Assembly: GCA_023091665.1 (NCBI GenBank) | Contig: JALJCQ010000013.1 | Coordinates: 3,100,001 to 3,164,000 of the forward strand | Source of the DNA: Pythium myriotylum | Taxonomy: Eukaryota; Oomycota; Peronosporomycetes; Pythiales; Pythiaceae | Direction: 5' to 3' | Length of the DNA stretch: 64,000 bases | Shown: one piece after another, positions 55,263 through 64,000 of the stretch | How the letters are laid out: the number at the start of each line of letters is the position of its first letter | How positions within the stretch are numbered: the first letter of the stretch is position 1 | Notes under the pieces: generated by a model | Seen by the model: only the letters and a program-made list of their open reading frames with translations | What the model was told of the DNA's origin: nothing | Databases searched by the model: none | Program-made: the position numbers and the translations under genes

Positions 55263-56263
55263 TCAGAACGAATAATTCACTGCATCGCCAACATTCTCTC
55301 GGAAGGGGGCTTGAAAGCCGTTATGAAAATGAAAGTGGAGATCAAGGGACTCATTCGGCTGCGTGATGTGCGTAGCAATGACACCAACGGACTCACTATA
55401 GTCTACGTCCACAGTCTCTTCCTCATCTTCTCCTTTGGAGTCGTCACCCGTTAACACTGCTGTGTCGCCGACGCTTTCTGCCTTCTCGGCAGCAGCCTCG
55501 AAGGCGACCTGGGCCTCCCAGTACTTGTCCTCAAACCCTTGTGCCTTTCTGAAAGCTTGCTCCCATGTGTGTGAGCTGAGCTTGTTTGCAAAGAGTGTAC
55601 GTAGTTCCGTGACCAGCACTTTCATCGAGCAAGGAAGAGAGGCGGCTTCGGCGTTCTTCACAACTCCCCTGGCGATTTCAACCGGCTGGAGTTCGGGGTG
55701 GTATGGGGGAGTGATGAACACGCGGTGTCCATAACGAGCCGCAATCTCAACGCAAGAGTAAAATTTTGGCACAAATTGCATCTTGGAAAGGGCAAGAAGC
55801 TCAGTTTTTTTTTTTTTGGCATGGATGGATGCCAGTAAATGTCCTTGTCACTCAGCCATGAGCAAATCTCGTCCACATGCCAGCTAGTCGTGGGCACTGG
55901 GTTTCCGCTTTCAACGTAGGCTGTAGAGGTAGCCGAGTCGAGCCAAGTTGCCTTCCTTGTGTAATTTATGTGACCATAACTCTCGTCGAGATAGATCTCT
56001 GACAATACGGAGGCCATCGGACCCACGATTTGCAAGCTTCAGACGTAGATGCTTGGTCCGCAGCCTTTGCACCTCGCCACTCTCGGCGAGAACGTTGCGC
56101 TTCTTGCCGGTTCCAAAGTAGAATCCCGACCGCTGAAGTAGTCGATGCAAAGCCCTCTCAGAAATAGTACCCGTCGAACATGATTCGGGAATGGAAGCCA
56201 AAATGAACAGACGTTGGCTAGCTCTTTAAATTTCTCTGCGATGATGTTTCGAATTGTCGTCAC
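55263..56263 (-). pseudogene. Decayed Tc1/mariner-like DDE transposase
   Basis: Minus-strand frames carry the DDE region in order. 56035-55910 reads EIYLDESYGHINYTRKATW, where the first Asp of the triad is expected in YLDESY. 55781-55640 reads FITPPYHPELQPVEIARGVV, the second Asp being replaced or displaced and the YHPELxPxE motif kept. A 170-residue C-terminal helical and acidic tail follows. Frame changes at about 55990 and 55790 (beside a T11 run) make it non-functional as read. Confidence 0.7.
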
Positions 56264-57335
56264 ATCATCCTCACCATAAGATAACAGGGGACGACCGCGA
56301 GTGGGGGGGGGGGGGGAGAAGCCTCACCAAAATCTTCACCACGCTCGTTGTACTTAGCCAAAACACGAAGTTCACCTCCGCGGGAAAGCCAATCCACCAC
56401 ACGAGACAACGCACATTGCGTACACGACTCGTATACCAATCCTCACGCACCACTGCACCCGCACGAATCGCTCTGCAACTACCCCTCTAAACCCCCTGCA
56501 TAACTCGCTCTGCAACTACCCCTTGACGAGTTGCTCTGCATTCGGGCACCTCATTGGATAACAGCACGACCTGCTCTGCGATAGCACGACTCGACACACT
56601 CTCTCGCCTACCATGTACGACTTGCTTTGCACACACAACTCTCTCCGTGGATGACTAACGCTGCGCGATTCTACCACTCATCGTCACTCACTCTCACTGC
56701 TGCCCTATACACACATCAATCTATACAGTGTGCTTTGCCCACACTGACGATAAACGCTGGATGTATTAGTTGTCAAGATGCAGCAACAGTAGCTCACACT
56801 ACAATGGAAATCTACGCATCACACACATGTGCAAGCACACTACCATTATTGACTGCGTGAGTTGCGTCGCTGTGCACGTTCTGCACGACTATTTCGTTCA
56901 TACGCACGCACATCAGCCTGGCCAAGGTCCGCAGTCGCAACCCACGAGTCATGCCAGCCCACACGACCGCACCACACATCATTGATAAACGCCCATCCAA
57001 TGACGTCCTCGTAAGCACAGTACCCCTCCGGTAGGCTATCATTGTCAGTGGCACGAATGTAGCGGCCATCGCTCACCGGAGGAAGAACAGCAACCTGCAC
57101 ACCATTTGGTTCATCTACAAAGTCGACACAGAGGTTGTGTCTATAGTTTTTTAGACCGGGTCACACCCCCGGTCACGATACCAAATAGAACGTTCAGTGT
57201 GATCCGATTGTGCAACACATTATCATGTAGGGGTAGGTTTTAGATTACGTCTCTGGTTGAGAAGTGTGAAAACGTGGGATAAAGTGGAAAGGGAAAAGGA
57301 GGTTTTATTTTTTTAAGCATCGCTAGTTTGCCGCG
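56264..57335. repeat. Degenerate short repeats, no gene
   Basis: From 56460 to 56640 a motif around GCTCTGCAACTACCCC recurs in diverging versions (CTCTGCAACTACCCCTC, TGCTCTGCATTCGG, TGCTCTGCGATAGC, TGCTTTGCACACAC). A 14-G tract lies at 56303-56316. No coding feature is supported. Confidence 0.45.
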
Positions 57336-57920
57336 TTAGTTGGCCGCACGCATACGATTCGTGCGGCGAGGAAGAGGCTGCTCTTCGGTGGACGCGTTCG
57401 CTGTCTTCCTCGACGTCGTCTTCGGCTTCTTGGTGGCGGGCGGAGGGGTGGCTGACTCGTCGTCGGTGGGGCGGTCCGGCTTCGAAGGAAGGAGTCGGAT
57501 AACTTCATCGCCGCTCGAGTCAGTCCCGAAGTCGACTTCGGCGTCGGAGTCGACTTCTTCTTGAGCATTTTCGTCCGCGCTCCCCTCCTCCTTGCCCTCC
57601 TCACTCTCTCCCCCGGCATCCCCTCCTCCCTGACGCGCGCTTGAGGCCGTGCTGCCCGCGTCGCGGGCCAACTCCAAAATCGCGAAGTGGTCGGCCATCG
57701 CGCACAGCACGGCCTCAATCGCAGTCAGACGCTGGACGATGTCCTCGAGGTGCTGGACCTTGAGGTGTGTGCGGAAAGCATAATACTTTAAACGCTTTCC
57801 GCACGGCTCAAACCTCTTGCCCTCGGGCTTGCCGACTTTGATCGGATAGATGCAGCGATGGATTTTATCGGAGCACGGAGCCTCCGCGTGCTCCTTCTTC
57901 TTCGACGACGACGCTTGCAT
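57336..57920 (-). CDS. Hypothetical zinc-finger (BED-like) protein, 194 aa
   Basis: Intact frame from ATG at 57920. Near the N terminus is a C2H2 arrangement C23-X16-C40-X11-H52-X4-H57 preceded by Lys-rich residues, similar to the BED/hAT-type fingers in transposon-encoded proteins. A short amphipathic helix follows (DIVQRLTAIEAVLCAMADHF), then a long acidic Ser/Glu/Asp linker and a basic tail (TKKPKTTSRKTANAS; PRRTNRMRAAN). No transposase domain is attached. It may be a solo accessory protein of a DNA transposon or a domesticated remnant. Codon use is GC-rich like the host genes, unlike its AT-richer flanks. Confidence 0.55.
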   Translation of the reverse strand: MQASSSKKKEHAEAPCSDKIHRCIYPIKVGKPEGKRFEPCGKRLKYYAFRTHLKVQHLEDIVQRLTAIEAVLCAMADHFAILELARDAGSTASSARQGGGDAGGESEEGKEEGSADENAQEEVDSDAEVDFGTDSSGDEVIRLLPSKPDRPTDDESATPPPATKKPKTTSRKTANASTEEQPLPRRTNRMRAAN

Positions 57921-58019
57921 CCTTCGCTTCTCAGTTTCCCAAGTGGCGAAGACCACTCACACGACGCCCGTTAGGAACAACTTTTGTTAATGCTTGAAGC
58001 GTTATAAAATGGAATGTTA

Positions 58020-58115
58020 TTATCGTGAAGTGTTATTTACTGTCAAACCTTCAAAGTGTTATTTACTGTCAAATCTTTGAAATGTTGTTTACTGTCAAAC
58101 CTTAAAGTTTTATCA
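58020..58115. repeat. Short tandem repeat (about 32-bp unit)
   Basis: Three imperfect copies of a unit around GTGTTATTTACTGTCAAAC lie in tandem, with a weaker fourth (GTTTTATCAACTGTTATTT). Confidence 0.75.
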
Positions 58116-58565
58116 ACTGTTATTTGTCGAGCACAGCGCTTACTCCCTGGGTCTTTATCTCCTTCATCCGTCGATCAAGCGTCAATCCTCGCACGCGGTG
58201 TATCTTCTCTAGAAGCTGAGCGACAGTTGCCTCGGAAATTGAATCTCGTGCCGATAGAAACTTAATACTGTCGTAGAAAATTTTCCTGCGGGAGTAATAT
58301 TGGCGTTCCGATTGAGAAAAGGTCAAGACTATCCAGATTTTGAGTGGTGACTGACCATCTTTTTGGACATCAACTGACTACCGAAATCCTAGCCACGGCG
58401 TGACGCTTCAGTTCGGTCCCACTGTGGGACTCCCACACCCAATGTACGGTTCGGTAACGAGAACCACCCGTCGGACGGGTGGTCCCTGACGAGAGAACCA
58501 TCCGTGCGAGTGCAACGCGCACTAGAGAATCAACGTCGGGAAAGACAACGGAACGACAAGCGTAA

Positions 58566-58842
58566 GAGCATCTCCACCAGTGCGGTTAAAAGTTAAAAGT
58601 GAAATCGAAGCTTTCAATACGTGTATAAAGGATGAGAGGTAGAACAGTACCGTGACTGGTTATTTTAGTCCACCACAGTCAAAACCCACCAGATCTGGTG
58701 GGATATGACTGTAGATTGTACCTTCTATGTCGGCATGTTATATGTTGGCTATCCACCCTTTCGGCAACCTGCTGAAATTTATGAACGCAGCCGTAATTTA
58801 CCAGTTTGACCTGAGTTTGACTTTGGACTGGTGGAGATGCTC
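58566..58842. mobile_element. MITE, PIF/Harbinger-like, 277 bp
   Basis: Perfect 16-bp terminal inverted repeats GAGCATCTCCACCAGT (58566-58581) and ACTGGTGGAGATGCTC (58827-58842), flanked by TAA on both sides (58563-58565 and 58843-58845). A 3-bp TAA/TTA target duplication and GAGCATCTCCA-type ends are typical of PIF/Harbinger MITEs. No coding capacity. Confidence 0.8.
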
Positions 58843-59861
58843 TAACAGACAATGTGAGTGACTCAGAGACGGCCGTGTCGAGCTTGTGTATTGGACTGAC
58901 GATCACCATGGACTGCGCTCTAGACATTCATTTACACTGCATCTCATTCGTCACGTGGCGGTTTATATTGGGAGGCGATTGCTTGCTTGACCGCGTACAT
59001 TCCGCTCAATCGAGCGTGACGAAGAAACCAGTGTTGAGCTTTCGCCCAACATTGCCGCTTGCGGAAAACTTTTTCTTTTCCGAGGTCGCAACCTTGTCAA
59101 ACGTCTTACTGGAAATGCAAGCGTTCGTTGTCTTGTCTTCAGTCGGAGTTGCCCGAACATACTTCAGGAGATATTTTGAGGTACCCTCCACACTGAATAG
59201 CGTTGTTCGCCCTGGCTTCACCATCTTTTGAGCTGCAGTGATCACATCATTCGCTGGCTTGGGTGAGAAATTGAAACACTTGTCAGCGCCAGAATCTTCC
59301 GGCCAACCACTGACGTATAAAATACTCTCGGAAACCCGTAAGCTCCAGGAGACGTTGCCAGCGGAGGAGCTCCGTCGCGTATTTGCGTAAACTCTTCCAA
59401 GGAGAAAGCATAATGCATGTCGTTGACTCTCGTCATGGTCACCATACGGAGAGAAGAGTGGAGGTGCCTTCTCTTCTTCCACACATTGTAGAGTACATGG
59501 CGAAGAAGTGCCTGGTCTATTCGAAGTCGCCACCCACCCAGCCGATGATGACCAGCCCCCCCCCCCCCCCCCCCCTCCCCAGGCCTCCCCCTGGGTCCCT
59601 GGCAGAACCTGGCTGAGAAAAATAGGAGTAACAACCGTTTTTGAGTATAATCTGTGGTTGGTGAGGTGGTAGTATCCATGGCACAGTGTACCACTCACCT
59701 GGTACCACCCGAAACATGCTATAAAAGAAGGTAGTTCCTAGATCTAGTCACAAAAATAGCAAGGAACATTGAGAGCCAGCTCCACTGGCTCTCTTAGGGG
59801 GCTAGCCCACTTCGCTTTTTACCGTAAACCGCAATCGTCAGCTCAAGCCCCAGGGAGGACG
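58843..59861. other. Unassigned region with poly-C tract and hairpin
   Basis: The longest frame is 59698-59006 (minus, 230 codons), which runs through a Gly tract created by C20 at 59556-59575 and shows no recognised domain. At 59771-59793 GAGAGCCAG and CTGGCTCTC form a 9-bp hairpin with a 5-nt loop. No gene can be supported. Confidence 0.45.
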
Positions 59862-60688
59862 TGCACTCGGGGGGCCTCGTTCGCACTCACTCGGTGAACA
59901 ATGCGTATCGAAGCACGCACGCCACGCGTCAATATGTATCACCCCGACTTGGTTTGCACGCATACCCGATCGTCCATGCCGACAGTCGAGCACGAGGATC
60001 CTCTGACACCGATGTGCCTACCTCAAAATCTGCGATGTCGCTCTGCTTTGCAGCCCGCATCCCATCCTCCCCCACGCCTCCGTTCTAACATTTGACTTGA
60101 GCTGGAGCGCAAGAGTGATCGTGAGCGCGAGCGTCAGCCCAAGCGTCGCCCCGAACGTGAGGCCGAGCATGAGTGTGAAACGCGAGACCACACTGCTCGA
60201 TACCCGCGCATATACCAGTACCTGGTCGTGGGGCTATGGCAGTCCTAGGGCCATTCGGAGGGCCGTCGGTCGCAGCTCCAAGTCGCAGAACTTCGGATCG
60301 GTCCAGAAAGCTCACTTCGAGTCCGTTGGGGTCATTTGTTGTACCGCATCCCCTGTCGCGCTGGACATCAGCTCAATGACTCTATCAATCTGACGTGATG
60401 TGTTGCGCAATGTTTTGGAATATTTCGGTAGCGCAGTGAGCCTCGGGTGTGGTGGGGTGATTAGTAGTGAAGTGTGCAGTGGTTGTGCGCCAGAGAGGTG
60501 TGTGTGAGTGTGTGAGTGTGTGAGTGTGTGTGTGGTCTACTTGTGTGTGGGATTGGTTGTAGTTTTGTTGGTTGTTGTGTGTCTGCGGTGTAGTGTATGG
60601 TGTTGGCGGTGTTGTGGTTGTGGTATTGTTGTTGTGTGTAGTTTGTCGGTGTTTGTTATGGCTGTGAGGGCTAGGAAATGGTTATCGC

Positions 60689-60760
60689 GGCCGCGTGGTC
60701 TAGTGGTATGATTCTCGCTTCGGGTGCGAGAGGTCCCGGGTTCGATTCCCGGTGCGGCCC
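60689..60760 (+). tRNA. tRNA-Pro (CGG), copy 1
   Basis: 72 nt, folding as a cloverleaf: acceptor GGCCGCG with TGCGGCC (one G-U), discriminator C, anticodon loop TTCGGGT giving anticodon CGG, T loop TTCGATT. A box TGGTCTAGTGG and B box GGTTCGATTCC are present, no intron, no encoded CCA. A T5 run at 60762-60766 is the Pol III terminator. Confidence 0.97.
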
Positions 60761-60910
60761 CTTTTTGCTCCAGATCCTTTTTACTCCATTTCACCACCTC
60801 GCAACACACCTGCACTGCACTGCGCCTCCATCAACACACACTAACACCACCCACTCCAGCCAGTCTCCCATACCACTCCCGCACATTCGCCGTGGGACAC
60901 ACACTGTCCC

Positions 60911-60984
60911 ACTCGACACTCGCCACTCGCCACTCGCCACTCGCCACTCGACACTCGCCACTCGCCACTCGCCACTCGACACTC
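60911..60984. repeat. 7-bp minisatellite (ACTCGCC/ACTCGAC)
   Basis: About ten copies of ACTCGCC or ACTCGAC in head-to-tail order. The same tract recurs in units 2 and 3 (near 62252 and 63595) and is two units shorter in unit 3. Confidence 0.9.
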
Positions 60985-62029
60985 CGCGCCTCGGACGCTC
61001 CGGGTTGTCCATCCCCCCTTGGTCTCCCTTCGATTTCTTGGGTCTCTCCTGACCTTTCGCCTGGACTTGGTCGTCCGCCCCCTTTCCTGGTCCCGTCACG
61101 CGACCGCAGTTCTTGCTTTTGATGTTCATCTTCGCCGTCGGTGCTGTCTGGCGTGTCTGTCGATGTGGTCGAAAGGACCGCACTCGACCCACGACTCCCA
61201 CATGCACTCGGGGGGCCTCGTTCGCACTCACTCGGTGAACAATGCGTATCGAAGCACGCACGCCACGCGTCAATATGTATCACCCCGACTTGGTTTGCAC
61301 GCATACCCGATCGTCCATGCCGACAGTCGAGCACGAGGATCCTCTGACACCGATGTGCCTACCTCAAAATCTGCGATGTCGCTCTGCTTTGCAGCCCGCA
61401 TCCCATCCTCCCCCACGCCTCCGTTCTAACATTTGACTTGAGCTGGAGCGCAAGAGTGATCGTGAGCGCGAGCGTCAGCCCAAGCGTCGCCCCGAACGTG
61501 AGGCCGAGCATGAGTGTGAAACGCGAGACCACACTGCTCGATACCCGCGCATATACCAGTACCTGGTCGTGGGGCTATGGCAGTCCTAGGGCCATTCGGA
61601 GGGCCGTCGGTCGCAGCTCCAAGTCGCAGAACTTCGGATCGGTCCAGAAAGCTCACTTCGAGTCCGTTGGGGTCATTTGTTGTACCGCATCCCCTGTCGC
61701 GCTGGACATCAGCTCAATGACTCTATCAATCTGACGTGATGTGTTGCGCAATGTTTTGGAATATTTCGGTAGCGCAGTGAGCCTCGGGTGTGGTGGGGTG
61801 ATTAGTAGTGAAGTGTGCAGTGGTTGTGCGCCAGAGAGGTGTGTGTGAGTGTGTGAGTGTGTGAGTGTGTGTGTGGTCTACTTGTGTGTGGGATTGGTTG
61901 TAGTTTTGTTGGTTGTTGTGTGTCTGCGGTGTAGTGTATGGTGTTGGCGGTGTTGTGGTTGTGGTATTGTTGTTGTGTGTAGTTTGTCGGTGTTTGTTAT
62001 GGCTGTGAGGGCTAGGAAATGGTTATCGC

Positions 62030-62101
62030 GGCCGCGTGGTCTAGTGGTATGATTCTCGCTTCGGGTGCGAGAGGTCCCGGGTTCGATTCCCGGTGCGGCC
62101 C
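62030..62101 (+). tRNA. tRNA-Pro (CGG), copy 2
   Basis: Identical to copy 1 at a distance of 1341 bp, with the same T5 terminator at 62103-62107 and identical flanks. Confidence 0.97.
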
Positions 62102-63372
62102 CTTTTTGCTCCAGATCCTTTTTACTCCATTTCACCACCTCGCAACACACCTGCACTGCACTGCGCCTCCATCAACACACACTAACACCACCCACTCCAG
62201 CCAGTCTCCCATACCACTCCCGCACATTCGCCGTGGGACACACACTGTCCCACTCGACACTCGCCACTCGCCACTCGCCACTCGCCACTCGACACTCGCC
62301 ACTCGCCACTCGCCACTCGACACTCCGCGCCTCGGACGCTCCGGGTTGTCCATCCCCCCTTGGTCTCCCTTCGATTTCTTGGGTCTCTCCTGACCTTTCG
62401 CCTGGACTTGGTCGTCCGCCCCCTTTCCTGGTCCCGTCACGCGACCGCAGTTCTTGCTTTTGATGTTCATCTTCGCCGTCGGTGCTGTCTGGCGTGTCTG
62501 TCGATGTGGTCGAAAGGACCGCACTCGACCCACGACTCCCACATGCACTCGGGGGGCCTCGTTCGCACTCACTCGGTGAACAATGCGTATCGAAGCACGC
62601 ACGCCACGCGTCAATATGTATCACCCCGACTTGGTTTGCACGCATACCCGATCGTCCATGCCGACAGTCGAGCACGAGGATCCTCTGACACCGATGTGCC
62701 TACCTCAAAATCTGCGATGTCGCTCTGCTTTGCAGCCCGCATCCCATCCTCCCCCCCACGCCTCCGTTCTAACATTTGACTTGAGCTGGAGCGCAAGAGT
62801 GATCGTGAGCGCGAGCGTCAGCCCAAGCGTCGCCCCGAACGTGAGGCCGAGCATGAGTGTGAAACGCGAGACCACACTGCTCGATACCCGCGCATATACC
62901 AGTACCTGGTCGTGGGGCTATGGCAGTCCTAGGGCCATTCGGAGGGCCGTCGGTCGCAGCTCCAAGTCGCAGAACTTCGGATCGGTCCAGAAAGCTCACT
63001 TCGAGTCCGTTGGGGTCATTTGTTGTACCGCATCCCCTGTCGCGCTGGACATCAGCTCAATGACTCTATCAATCTGACGTGATGTGTTGCGCAATGTTTT
63101 GGAATATTTCGGTAGCGCAGTGAGCCTCGGGTGTGGTGGGGTGATTAGTAGTGAAGTGTGCAGTGGTTGTGCGCCAGAGAGGTGTGTGTGAGTGTGTGAG
63201 TGTGTGAGTGTGTGTGTGGTCTACTTGTGTGTGGGATTGGTTGTAGTTTTGTTGGTTGTTGTGTGTCTGCGGTGTAGTGTATGGTGTTGGCGGTGTTGTG
63301 GTTGTGGTATTGTTGTTGTGTGTAGTTTGTCGGTGTTTGTTATGGCTGTGAGGGCTAGGAAATGGTTATCGC

Positions 63373-63444
63373 GGCCGCGTGGTCTAGTGGTATGATTCTC
63401 GCTTCGGGTGCGAGAGGTCCCGGGTTCGATTCCCGGTGCGGCCC
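63373..63444 (+). tRNA. tRNA-Pro (CGG), copy 3
   Basis: Identical to copies 1 and 2, 1343 bp after copy 2 because of two extra C in the flank; terminator T5 at 63446-63450. Confidence 0.97.
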
Positions 63445-64000
63445 CTTTTTGCTCCAGATCCTTTTTACTCCATTTCACCACCTCGCAACACACCTGCACT
63501 GCACTGCGCCTCCATCAACACACACTAACACCACCCACTCCAGCCAGTCTCCCATACCACTCCCGCACATTCGCCGTGGGACACACACTGTCCCACTCGA
63601 CACTCGCCACTCGACACTCGACACTCGACACTCGACACTCGCCACTCGACACTCCGCGCCTCGGACGCTCCGGGTTGTCCATCCCCCCTTGGTCTCCCTT
63701 CGATTTCTTGGGTCTCTCCTGACCTTTCGCCTGGACTTGGTCGTCCGCCCCCTTTCCTGGTCCCGTCACGCGACCGCAGTTCTTGCTTTTGATGTTCATC
63801 TTCGCCGTCGGTGCTGTCTGGCGTGTCTGTCGATGTGGTCGAAAGGACCGCACTCGACCCACGACTCCCACATGCACTCGGGGGGCCTCGTTCGCACTCA
63901 CTCGGTGAACAATGCGTATCGAAGCACGCACGCCACGCGTCAATATGTATCACCCCGACTTGGTTTGCACGCATACCCGATCGTCCATGCCGACAGTCGA

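Larger units (their letters stand above)
59862..64000 (+). repeat. Tandem array of 1.34-kb tRNA-Pro units
   Basis: Units start at 59862, 61203, 62544 and 63873 (the last cut by the window end): lengths 1341, 1341 and 1329. Units 1 and 2 look identical. Unit 3 differs by two extra C in a C run (about 62752) and loss of 14 nt in a 7-bp minisatellite. Each unit has one tRNA gene, a GTGTGAG microsatellite and the minisatellite. No protein gene is convincing in the unit. Confidence 0.95.

Noticed and set aside
22001..59861. Search for RXLR or Crinkler effector genes in the repeat island
   Set aside because: No frame showed a signal peptide followed by RXLR-EER or LFLAK-type motifs.
60911..60984. 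Short regular repeats that could suggest a CRISPR array
   Set aside because: The unit is 7 bp without spacers, inside a eukaryotic tRNA repeat; it is a minisatellite.
60791..61334. Overlapping 124-167 codon frames repeated in each tRNA unit
   Set aside because: They recur only because the unit is duplicated; the frames cross the minisatellite and tRNA and show no protein signature.

Overview
The window looks like a zoospore-forming oomycete (Phytophthora/Pythium type). Evidence: GC-rich, compact genes with 54-84 nt introns, GTRNGT-type donors and CTRAC branch points; YCAYTYY initiator motifs next to start codons; chromodomain Ty3/gypsy elements, MULE and Tc1-like debris of the kinds common in oomycete genomes; and two ciliary genes (DRC1, ARL2BP), which would be odd in an oomycete that has lost flagella. 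No species can be named from sequence alone.

Layout. (1) 1-1.1 kb: remnant of a gypsy LTR with a 434-bp internal tandem duplication and a long poly-C tract. (2) 2.5-22 kb: a gene-dense block of twelve genes on both strands, resolved here to exon level: RING1-like E3 ligase, PTAR1 prenyltransferase-alpha-repeat protein, PUB-domain p97-cofactor-like protein, SERINC, a four-RRM RBM45-like protein, PAK1IP1/MAK11 WD40 protein, a calponin-homology protein ending in a CaaX box, ARL2BP, DRC1, a Mediator-30-like protein, a small conserved-looking protein of unknown function, and a zDHHC palmitoyltransferase. Several pairs are head to head within 150-300 bp. (3) 22-59.8 kb: a repeat island with almost no host genes. 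It holds two nearly intact gypsy retrotransposons, E2 (25735-33010, 303-bp LTRs, TSD TCATC) and E3 (38223-51439, 1018-bp LTRs, TSD GCAT), plus decayed MULE and Tc1/mariner-like transposases and two non-autonomous inverted-repeat elements. (4) 59.86-64.0 kb: a tandem array of a 1.34-kb unit, each with one tRNA-Pro(CGG) gene; it runs off the window edge.

The most unusual content is in E2 and E3. Both carry a long ATG-started open frame antisense to gag-pol, starting 211-213 bp inside the 3' LTR (483 aa in E2, overlapping the pol 3' end; 915 aa in E3, wholly between pol and the LTR). Both also carry good -1 frameshift signals at the gag/pol junction: GGGAAAC plus a 10-bp hairpin after 7 nt in E2, and GTTAAAC abutting the gag stop plus a GC-rich hairpin in E3. 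E3 has a second, archaeal/plant-type RNase H after a degenerate first one. LTR identity (1 difference in 303; about 2 in 1018) indicates very recent insertion, yet both pol genes carry frameshifts, which are either real decay or base-calling errors.

Gene interplay that can be inferred: the CaaX/cysteine tail of the CH protein could be a substrate for prenyl- and palmitoyltransferases (a DHHC enzyme lies 5 kb away, though linkage may be coincidental); DRC1 and ARL2BP sit side by side and both serve cilia.
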